Assembly: GCF_001625215.2 (NCBI RefSeq)
Contig: NC_030388.2
Coordinates: forward strand, 25,656,558-25,720,557
Reading direction: 5' to 3'
DNA from: Daucus carota subsp. sativus
Taxonomy: Eukaryota > Streptophyta > Magnoliopsida > Apiales > Apiaceae
Length of the DNA stretch: 64,000 nt
The notes below the pieces were generated by a model. That model saw only the letters and a list, made by a program, of their open reading frames with translations, was not told where the DNA came from and made no database searches. The stretch's first letter is position 1. Every line of letters starts with the position of its first letter. This document shows positions 1-10,700 of this stretch, one piece after another. The position numbers were made by a program, and so were the translations under genes.

Positions 1-1800
1 GCCTGTTCTTGCTTATATAATATAACTGCTCTACACATTGTTGCTGTGATATTCACAGTTATTTTTTTTCCAACAAAAACAACATAAACAGTGCGGAGCT
101 GGGTTTGTCTCGGCAAAATTTTAAGATAATTAGGTATTTTACATATGTTGTCAGTTTAATATATGGTCTAGAGCATTCTCATCTCATTCCTCAAAACCAA
201 CCCCAATCTCATAATTTAAAGAAGGGATTTTCTATATAATAGTCCCTAACTCCAATAAAAATAGCTTATTCTGATTGGTGGATGAATAATAAATGATAAT
301 GGCCCCCCTACATTCACATCAACTCCACCAATCAGAATAGGCCATTTTTTTTTATAGAATTTAGTGATTATTGTGTGCCTTTGGGCACACATTAGAAAGA
401 CTGTTTAAAGAAATCTACTAACTTTTACAAAAATGTACTCTACATCCGGAACCCTAAAATAGAATTTGGTTTTGAGGATTAGAAATAAATCCCCATATTT
501 GGGGTTACACTATTCATCCCTCATACACTATTCATCTTCCATTACAATATCATTTCATTATTATTTTATTAATTTCATGTGTTATCTTATACTTTTATGG
601 GGAATAGGGATTGAATATGGGGAATGGGATGGAAGAAATTTTTAAAACTTTGTAAATTGTTTTGAGTGATTACTATTTTTAGTAACTTTTTAGGATTCGG
701 GATTGGGATCCGGATGTGAATGCTATTAGTAGTTTGATATTGGCAGAAAATACCTCCGTATGTTTTCATAAACTCATTTTTAGAGAGTCAATATCGAATT
801 ATAAATAGAATCCACTTATTCATATTGTTTATGTTATAAATATATAATCTAACTTCTGACTTTATAAACCAGAATTGAGAAGGTCAGAGTCCTAACTTTT
901 TTAATTCATACTTTGATTTCTGAAATTTGATTCTACAAAAATAGATGTGATCATTCTAAAAGGTACTTTTTCAATATTATCATTATTTTACTAGTTTTTA
1001 TCTGAACAGTGTATAAGTCAAAAATTCGTTATATTTATTGCATGAATAATTTAAAATAATTTTTTCTTACTTTATGCGGAGGAAAGAAAAATATTTAAAA
1101 TACGAGATAAGAGAATCTCTAATGGCCTCCTAGTTTGACTTAAATATTATATAAAATATTAATGGGAAAACTCTAACATCTATTTGCAGCCGAGATTAAT
1201 TCTCAAAAACGAAATGTAGTCCCTGTGTTTTTCTAAAAATCATTTTAATTCTTAGCATATTTAAGTATTTTAACTATATAAAAAGTACTGTTCAGAAAAT
1301 ATAAATAAATATACTGTCAAAATTTTAATTCACAAAACAATTTCAAAAAACTCTATTAGCAGGGGTTAAAATAACAGCTCTTAAATTTATTCTCATATTT
1401 CTATTCGTGAAATAAATAATACACATACATTTGTGAGAAGGGTAATTAATATGAGAATCCTTGTTCCTTTCCTAACAAATTCAAAATTTGTAGCAGGAAA
1501 GTTGGGTGCCTTGCTCATTTTTATCACTAATGTATAAAATTAATGGGATTAATTAATTACGAGTCTCATTATATAGGTCCTATCTCCAATGTAAAAGTTT
1601 CGATACAAAAGCTTCCATATCACTAAGTACATTTTTGTCTAGACTTTATTGCAGATGTTAATAACAGAAGCTAGCAATACAACTGAGACAGATAGCACTC
1701 ATATTTCACTAGTGAGACTCCTTAGATATTTGATTTCATCAGAAACACATGCACTTGTTTTTCTAGCATCTCAGAGCCATGCAACAGGAACTAATATTTA
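1..1800. other. AT-rich intergenic flank with a MITE-like inverted repeat
   Basis: No gene is visible. Between about 173 and 727 the ends resemble each other in inverted orientation: GAGCATTCTCATC on the left and, read on the minus strand, AGCATTCACATCCGG on the right. This suggests a degraded MITE. An internal inverted pair around TTCTGATTGGTGGA (270) and CCACCAATCAGAA (327) strengthens the foldback reading. No clear target-site duplication was found. The rest, to the end of the glycine-rich gene, is plain AT-rich sequence. Confidence 0.4.
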
Positions 1801-3135
1801 TCAGTTGTGTCCGCCAATGCCTCCGCCGCCACCACCTGCACCGCCTCCACCACCACCACCACCTGCACCGCCACCAAAACCACCCCCAAAGCCACCTCCT
1901 GCACCTCCGCCTATTCCTCCTCCAATTCCACCACCTTTACCGAAACCTCCTCCACCCCCAATGCCGCCACCTTTGCCTACACCTCCTCCAAAACCACCAC
2001 CCTTACCAAATCCTCCACCAGCTCCCCCACCATTGCCTGTGCCCCCGCCAATCCCTCCACCTTTACCAATACCACCTCCAATGCCACCTCCTCCGCCAGC
2101 ACCTCCACCAAGACCACCACCTTTTCCAATCCCTCCACCAACACCACCTCCTTTTCCAATCCCTCCCCCAACACCACCTCCTTTTCCAATCCCTCCACCA
2201 ACACCACCTCCTTTTCCACTCCCTCCGCCAACACCTCCCCCTACACCACCACCTTTTCCAATCCCTCCGCCAATGGCACCTCCTTTTCCGGTCCCTCCAC
2301 CTACACCACCACCCTTGCCATATCCTCCACCAACACCACCACCCTTGCCACTACCTCCTCCACCACCACCACCTTTACCAAACCCTCCTCCGCTACCTCC
2401 TCCTTTACCAATACCACCACCTAAACCACCACCCTTTCCATGCCCACCACCCACTCCTCCTCCAATACCACCACCTTTTCCACCGCCTCCTCCAATGCCA
2501 CCACCTTTCCCGCCTCCTCCTCCAATGCCACCACCAACTCCTCCACCTTTCCCTGTTCCGCCCCCGACTCCTCCACCACCACCTTTTCCGATACCTCCTC
2601 CTACACCACCCCCAAGTCCCCCACCCTTACCAACTCCTCCACCTACACCGCCACCCTTACCAACTCCTCCACCTACACCGCCACCTTTTCCTATTCCTCC
2701 ACCTACACCGCCACCTTTACCTATTCCTCCACCTACACCACCACCCTTACCAATTCCTCCACCCACACCACCACCTTCTCCACCCCCAATCCCTCCACCC
2801 TTTCCAGTGCCACCACCAAATCCTCCACCACTTCCACCTCCAAATCCACCACCACTTCCCCCTCCAAATCCGCCACCGCTTCCACCACCTCCTCCACCTC
2901 CACCTCCAAATCCGCCACTGATTCCCCCTCCACCCCCAAAACCACCTCCAAATCCGCCTCCACTACCACCTCCAAATCCTCCACCAAAACCACCTCCCTT
3001 GCCAACACTCAAGTTCTTTTCTTCCTCAACACCATCAGCCCTCACATCCCTAGCAAAAACTACATGACTCACTACAAGAACATGAAGACAAAGCAAAGTC
3101 AAGACACTCACTCTCATAAAACCAACACGACCCAT
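1801..3135 (-). CDS. Glycine-rich secreted (cell-wall type) protein, 444 aa
   Basis: This intron-less gene encodes a signal peptide followed by an almost pure glycine repeat. The chosen ATG (3135) opens with an Arg-containing n-region and a hydrophobic core (VSVLTLLCLHVLVVSHVVFA), with likely cleavage before RDVRADG. A short charged linker follows (about residues 29-45), then roughly 400 residues of GGG-x-GKGGG and GGG-x-GGG units. Such class I glycine-rich proteins are usually exported and build or plasticise the cell wall; that role is inferred from family. An upstream in-frame ATG at 3198 lies only 10 bases from a TATA box (3209-3216), so it is unlikely to be transcribed; the ATG at 3135 fits better. 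The complementary strand is also open in several frames (Pro-rich), an effect of GGN/CCN composition. The repeat array may vary in length between haplotypes. Confidence 0.85.
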   Translation of the reverse strand: MGRVGFMRVSVLTLLCLHVLVVSHVVFARDVRADGVEEEKNLSVGKGGGFGGGFGGGSGGGFGGGFGGGGGISGGFGGGGGGGGGSGGGFGGGSGGGFGGGSGGGFGGGTGKGGGIGGGEGGGVGGGIGKGGGVGGGIGKGGGVGGGIGKGGGVGGGVGKGGGVGGGVGKGGGLGGGVGGGIGKGGGGGVGGGTGKGGGVGGGIGGGGGKGGGIGGGGGKGGGIGGGVGGGHGKGGGLGGGIGKGGGSGGGFGKGGGGGGGSGKGGGVGGGYGKGGGVGGGTGKGGAIGGGIGKGGGVGGGVGGGSGKGGGVGGGIGKGGGVGGGIGKGGGVGGGIGKGGGLGGGAGGGGGIGGGIGKGGGIGGGTGNGGGAGGGFGKGGGFGGGVGKGGGIGGGGGFGKGGGIGGGIGGGAGGGFGGGFGGGAGGGGGGGGAGGGGGGIGGHN

Positions 3136-3208
3136 CTTTAACGTCAGTATCAACCTCGAACTGAGTGAACTACACACTGATATTGAATTTACAGCCATCA
3201 CCGGTGTC

Positions 3209-3216
3209 TATATATA
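3209..3216 (-). promoter_or_regulatory. TATA box of the glycine-rich protein gene
   Basis: TATATATA, read on the minus strand, lies 74 bases upstream of the chosen ATG, leaving room for a transcription start near 3180 and a short 5' UTR. It decides the start codon because the upstream in-frame ATG at 3198 is too close to be in the mRNA. Confidence 0.6.
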
Positions 3217-4772
3217 GAGGCTAGAAAATCCTAAATATCCGATTGGTCTATTCTAAATCATGTTACATGCAATAAATACTTTCAACAACTAACTGCTATC
3301 CACAATGACAATGAATGCTAAAACTACTGCACCTCTGTTATGGAGCATATATTACCACCATTTGCTTTCACATGGCATCACTAAGTACCACACTGGCCTG
3401 TTTTACTGGTAATCAACAGCATCTACACAACTTAAGTAATTGTGCCTAAATATAATGTACCTTCCAAAAGTACACTGACTCTGAGCATTCAGTCTAGTTT
3501 CTAAATTTTTTTAACCGAAAAAGTTACTGAAAAATTTAAGTGACAAGATATACTGTAACAGTGAGATATTATTCTTTCAGTTCATCAGGTGTTTCAAAAT
3601 TAATGTAATAATGAGGCAGTAACATATTTGTATAATTAATAAAGGTTTATCATGCATGTATATAGCTAGCTACTTAACATCACAATAATATTTATATAAT
3701 TATATTCTCAGCTTGTGTATATGTACAGTTTATAAGCTTGTTAGATAAAGAGATCAAGATCTATCTAATAGATAAAGAAAAAAAAATTACTGGGGGGTTG
3801 TAAGTTGTAACCATGTGCATGGTAGATTTGAATTTAATGTTTACGTGAATGCACTAGACATTGTTGATATGTCAACCATCAATTGTTCATTAAGGTGGCT
3901 ACAAGACAATAATTATAGGAAGAAAAAATATATGTACAAGGCCATGTACAATTGTTGAGTGAGATGCTTTTCTAAACCTATTTTACACAAATATAACCAA
4001 GAAGAGGTCGTTTCTAAAAGGTATCAATTCAACTTGGTGCTTTGATTAGAACCTTAAATAACATATAATTAATATTTGCTACGACTTGCTACATATTAAT
4101 TGGTCGGTTAACTATCTGCTATACACTTGTAGAAAACTGATTGATATATTTATGTGTGAGGAAGATACATTAAACGTGAAAAGAGGGTGTGCAAATCACT
4201 ATCATAATTAATGATCCTTGGATATAAGTAGTTTTGAAAAAGAAATATTACTCAAATTAATCGTATAAATGTATAGCGTTATTAACATAGTTTGTTTCAG
4301 AAAAAAAAATAACACAATTATTTACTCCATATATAAGCACTGTGACCTCTATGCAAGTACTAATATAATTTTACTCGAAATAAAGATATCTAGTGCATAT
4401 CGTTTTTGCCGGCGACAGCCGACAGTTAAAAAGACGTGATCTTTCCAAATGAACTGAAATTATAAGCTCCCTCAAGAGAAGTGCATCTGATCAGGCTAAC
4501 GACAGTTGTATAAGAAGATCCCATCATCTAATGTTCGTATATCATGGTGAAAGACTGAAAGTTATATCACAATTATACAACAAGAGTCGGGGCAGATTAA
4601 CTACGAATCAGATTATATAATCCAACATGTAGAAACTAGATTCTGCCTCAAACCTGTATTTCTGCCAATATGAGAAACCAATTTGCTGAAACTGACACAA
4701 CCAAATCCTCAGGAGGAGTTGCAACTATAAAGTATATGAGGTTCATAAATCCTATCATCATGAACTATGTGT
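3217..4772. other. Intergenic: upstream of the glycine-rich gene, downstream of the GTE gene
   Basis: This stretch of about 1.5 kb is AT-rich with short A and T runs. I see no coding sequence, tRNA or clear transposon ends. It should hold the distal promoter of the glycine-rich gene on its left and the 3' UTR and terminator of the GTE gene on its right. Confidence 0.5.
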
Positions 4773-7700
4773 TCATTTCTTGCTTCTTTTTTGGGATGAC
4801 TTGGCAAGAGCATCATATATCTTCCGTTTGTTATTGTTGTTTTGGTGGGAGTTGTTGCCGCCCATGCTTGCTGAACTCTTACCGTGAAACTGCATAGCAC
4901 CCTTCACGAAAAACTTTAATTTCAATAATGTGGACTCACTCTGCATAAAAATAGACAATCAGCAACACAGCTCTATAAACGTGCTTAAAATAGTTTTATA
5001 ACATCAAACCATTAAACCAAAGAAAAGATTACCAGGGAATCAATGTCAAGGTCCACCTCTCGACTAGTTGCATGGAAGTTTGGGTAATCATGCGAAACAA
5101 TTAGTAGTGCATTGTCAAGATCTTCAGGTGATAAACTTGTCAGAGCTGTACTGAGCTTCTTTTTCTCTTCAGTTGACATTCTCCTGTAAACGTCGTATAA
5201 ATTAAGCTTGGTTGCAGCCAGTATGCTAAATAAGTATATGATAGATCACACAGAATACTTCCAAATCGATGATCAATGGTCACTAAAGCCTGTCCAAAGA
5301 TAACTACAGCCAGTGAATTTTGAATTACAATTACAACTGGTGACAAATGATTTCAAATGATTAAACATTAAATGAGCCTTCCCTAAAAGGATATATAGGC
5401 TTACAAAATTAGTGAGAACCATATATATTGCAAACAGGTTCATGATGCCTACAGTATTATTGTAAAGGTTATTACTCCAGCAAAAGTACTGGGTCACTTG
5501 ATAAGCCCAAGTGATTTCTAATAAACGGTAGAAAAGTTTAAGATTCATAGAACATGCAAATGTCAGTCTGAAGGCCATTAGTGGGGCTCATAGTTGTAGA
5601 GGTGAGCCTAGACTTTGACCTAGGCAAAAGTACATTTTTCTGTAGCACTTGAATTTCCCCTTGCGTAAGGTGAGGCTCAACAGGCACGCGCCTGATCCTG
5701 GGAGGTGGTGCGGAGGCAAAGGCGAGAGAAGTGAGTCACTCACCTAACTTGTCTTCTTCTTCTTCTTATGCTGTTTTATTAGCCTTCTCTTTCGGCTGTT
5801 TCATCTCGAGGTTTTTCTAAAATTAGAAATTGCTGACGATTACTTGCCTCATTCCAGTCAATACGAATGTGTCCGTAAAAAAATAAATACTTAATATTTA
5901 AGTTGTATACAGTCCTACTCCAGTACAAACATCCTTAAATAAAAACTAAAATAAAACATTTCCAAATCACATCGAAATATAGCACATATAGTATGCAAAT
6001 TGATCCTTAAGAGATGAAGAAAATTACAATAAAGTCAAATTTCAAAAAAAAAAAAAAAAACTCACCGATGGAAAGGAAAAATCATATTAGAAACGGAGGG
6101 GATCATATGTGGGACGGTGTATCTTTGTGTACAGTGACTTCTAGGGACCAGGCCATTAGATTAGATTTATCTAAGAGTTTAGATAAGTTTGTAGTTTTCA
6201 TTTTAATTTTGGTTTGTATTTTAAGCAATTGCCTATATATAAACAAAAAATTCGCATACGTTACATATTTCACATTCAGCTACATATGCACTCCTCACTT
6301 CAACAAGGCTCCTAACTCAGCTTAGTCTCGCTTGGCCTCGTGTTGTTAGCAAATGCTACCACTCCGCATAGGAGGCTATTGGAATTATATTTCAGGTCAT
6401 GGCAATGTATGGTTTAGACAATGGTGGATCCAAAAGTCAAATGGAGGGGTGATGGTGATTTCTGAATGGAACCAATATCAATGATATTAAATTAGTTTTA
6501 CAATAATTACTTACGGGCTGGCTAACCTGTGCCCTCACAGGTTAAGGTGTATTTAATACAACTGTTTGTGGTTGACAGTTGTACTATAGTTACTTTTCAT
6601 TCGTTCAAACTCTACTAATTACTATTTTCTTTTTCATCACCTTCCAACACTTCACTTTGATGGTTACTTTTCTAATTTTTATTTTTTTACCCACCACATT
6701 TAATTTTATTAAGTTTTATAAAAAAGCATGCAGAATAAAAGATTTATTTTAGTATAATAATCTATACCCCATTCTTGCATTTTTTATAACTGGAAAATAA
6801 ACAAGTATGTCTATAAAAAATATAAATTGATTTCATCCCACAAATAAAGCGAGACCCATTTTCTAACTAAAATTAGTATTAAAAAATATAAATGATTATA
6901 ATTTTATCATTTATATTTTTTGATATTATTAAAAGAATAAAAATTCATCAATTTATTATTAAATATCAAACTGGCTAATTTTAATTAGAAGGCTAATTTA
7001 GTTAGAAAATTAGTGTGCATGCAAGGGGGCCTCGTTATTATTTGTGGGATGAAATCAATTTATATTTTTTATACACATATTTGTTATTTTTTAGTTATAA
7101 AAAAAATGCAAGGATTGGGTATAGACTATTATATTAAAATAAATGTTTTACTCTACATGTTTTTCATAAAAATAAGTAAGACTAAATGTGGAAGTTAAAT
7201 ATATAAAAATTAGAAAAGTAAACGTCAAAGTGCTGGAAGGTGGTGAAAAAGAAAGAATTAGTAAAGTTTGAAGGAATGAAAAGTAACTCTGGTACAACTG
7301 TCAACCACAAGCAGGTGTATTAAATACACCCTAACCTGAGCCAGCCCGAATTACTTATGGTATATAAGAAAATATATCAATAATATTAAAATCTAATGAA
7401 ATGACAAATAAGCTCCACGATTTACTAATGAAATGATCTAGGGGCTGCCATATATCAAACTAGTGATGTTGATCCAGAGCAAGGAGATAAAAAAAATAGA
7501 TGGTTCAGATTTTTGCTTCTACTGAAAGAAAAATCTTGTTAGATTTTATTGGCAAAGAACCTGGACATCTGGAGATTGACACCGACTAGAAGTCTGATAA
7601 CTGTACATATGTATTCATTGTTATTATTAAACTCTGCATTTAGATTTTTGTTTTTTGACATCATCAAATAAGAAACTTGTACATATAGTTGGGGGAGATT

Positions 7701-10700
7701 ATTATATGTATATTTGATGATATCGGAGTTTTCTCGGAAGATGAAGAACAAAGTTTATTCTGTGATCCGTGTTTAACAGCTGCTAACTACATCAGAGTTT
7801 GCCATCAGAGATTATTCTTATCAGAGTCTGTCAAAACTGGTTTTCAGAAGCTGATTGATTGTGTTTGAAGAGACATGTCGGTTTCGGGACTTCGATAACT
7901 ATTAATTATAGGATATGTGTTGTAATGCTTATTCATGTATATATCAGATTTGAAATTGATAGGGTAGCTGTACATTATATAAGCACAAATCAGATTTATG
8001 TGTTGATTTACATAGTTATCATTCGTAACATGACAGCTCTCAATATATCTGTTCATCCTTTGAAATAGTAGTTCTTATTCAATGTACACAGTATTTATCA
8101 GTTAATATAAAGACTATTTTGATTCAATTGTGTTATAATTTGATTTAATTGTTATCACTGTATTCAACCTCCCTTCTGCAGTGGATTAAAAGCCTGACAT
8201 TACTTCATACCTCAACTCGTAACAAGTAACTATGAATCCTTGTTGTTTCTCAAAATCATGAATTTTGTAAGTTGTGGTTGCTTCTTCCTCTCATTTCTAG
8301 GCATACAAGCAACTGCAGCAAAACCTCATATTGAAATTTATTGAATAACACGTGTGTATATATGCTAGATGCATCTCGAATGGTGATGGGACCTCAATGC
8401 ACGTTGCTTGTTCTATGTATCGTAAAATGGTTTCATATTGTCTTTGAAAAAAAAAAAAAAAACATGATCTAGAGGCAGCGAAAAGAAAATAGACATATTT
8501 GGTCATTCCGTGAGAAAATATCTGGTTACACAAACTTACCTAGTAAATTATCATCCGAACTATCGTACTTATATTTATCCGGAAAAATTGATGTGTTTGG
8601 CTGAAAGATGAAAACACATACGAATATAAGGAATTAATTAGCTAATGATCAATTTAAAATAGTTGGATTACGGCGACTACGATGACGTAACTAAAACACA
8701 ACATGCAAGAAAAAAACAATAAACTCTACATGACAGAACTTACAGGATTTTTTTGGATTTATAGGGTGAATCATCTAACAATAGTGTGTTGGATTCATTA
8801 AGATCTCCAATAACCTTTTTCTAAACTCAGAATCCTCCCAAAGTTTTTTTTATTTCCATTAGGAACACAGGTTTATCTTTATTCCCCGGGACTTTGACAC
8901 CTATATTCGTATAATGTTTTACATCATGCATAAACAATTATCAACATATATTCGGGATGATAAATCTGAAATAGCTAAAGATCAAACATCTGAATAGGGA
9001 GAAACAAACTCTAGTGCTTACTTGAGATGACAAATCTTTGAAAAAAATTGGAAACGTAAACAACCTACTCATTGAAAAGCCAACTTTGACTTTTAATTAT
9101 TTTCGAAAACATAGTCAAGAATCGGGTCTGAATTAATCATACAATGATGCTGTAAAAAATTTACAAAGTTAAATACGGAGGTGTATATTCCATAGAGACA
9201 CAAAAATATCCAAATTACAAGAAAACACATACTTTAATCTCAATGACCATACGCCTGCATTAAATCTCTCATAACGAAATTCTAGAAAATCATCAACATG
9301 AGGTCTCTTAAAAACTAACAAAAAAGGGTAGTTAAGTTAGAAATACCAGATCAAAAGGTTGATTTGACTTTATTAAAAAAAATCATATAAATTTTACCTT
9401 GTTTTATGGCTAATTATCTTGTATTGCTTAGATAGAAGTGAGGACCTAACTATATTTTCTAAGATGATATCAACAAAAAGGCCATTTACATCAAGGATAA
9501 GAGTTTTTTTTTGTGAAATAGCTTGAATCATCAACAAACTCTGACCGCTTCTTTCTCTGATATTATTTTACTTGATTTTTTCTGAACAGAGCAATGATCC
9601 TGAAGACCAGACATGAAACACTTAACAGGTACAAAGAATTTATCACATGATACCCTTGTGTTCATTAATATTATATATATATGAAGTAGGACAATTTTTT
9701 TTACATGATATCATGTGATAAATTCATTGCCCTACTTCATTTATATATAGTATTAATGAACACACGGATATCATGTTATGAATTCTTTGTATCTGTTAAG
9801 TGTTTAATCCCTGATGTTCAGGATCATTGCTCTGTTCAGGAAAAATCAAGTAAAATAATAACAGAAAAAGAAGCGGTTAGAGTTTGTTGATGATTCAAGC
9901 TATTTCACAAAAAAAACTCTTATCCTAGATGTAAATGGCCTTCTTGCTGATATCGTTTTAGAATATATAGTGAGGTCCTCACTTCCATCTAAGCAAATAC
10001 AAGATAATTACAATTAGCCATAAAACATGTAAAAATTATATTAAAAGTTTTGTAATCAAGTTAATTCCACTTTTTGATATGCTAATTTTAACTTAGCCAC
10101 CCTTTTTTGTTAGTTTATAAAAGGCCTCACGTTGACGATTTTCTAGAATTCTGCTATGAGAGATTTAACGGAGGCATATGGTCATCGAGATTAAAGTATG
10201 TGTCCACCCTTTTCTTGTAATTTGAATATCATTATATGGAATATACACCTCCATATTTAACTTTTTAAATTTTTTATAACATTACTGTATGGTTAATTTA
10301 GATCCGGTTCTTGACTCTGTTTTCGAAAATAATTAGAAGTCAAAGTTGGCTTTTCAATGAGTAGGTTGTTTACATCTCCAATTTTTTTCAAGATATTTGT
10401 GAGTTCAACTAATCATTAGAGTTCGTTTCTCCTAGCTATTCAGATTTTTGGTCTTTAGCTATTCAGATTTATCATCCCGAATATATGTTGCAAATTGTTT
10501 GTGCGGGATATAAAACATTGTACTAATACAGGTGTCAAAGTCCCGAAAAATAAAGATAGACCTGTGTTCCTAAAGGAAATAAAAAAATCTGAGAGGATCT
10601 TGAGCTTTGAAAAGGTTATCGGAGATCTTAATGAATCCAACACACTATTGTTAGATGATTCACCCTATCAATTCGAAAAAATCTTGTAAGTTCCATCATG

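Noticed and set aside
1649-3067. 472-residue Pro-rich plus-strand open frame
   Set aside because: It is the complement of the glycine repeat, has no signal peptide, and the minus strand has both a signal peptide and a well-placed TATA box.
3133-3198. Upstream in-frame start (ATG 3198) for the glycine-rich protein
   Set aside because: It would lie about 10 bases from the TATA box, upstream of the expected transcription start.
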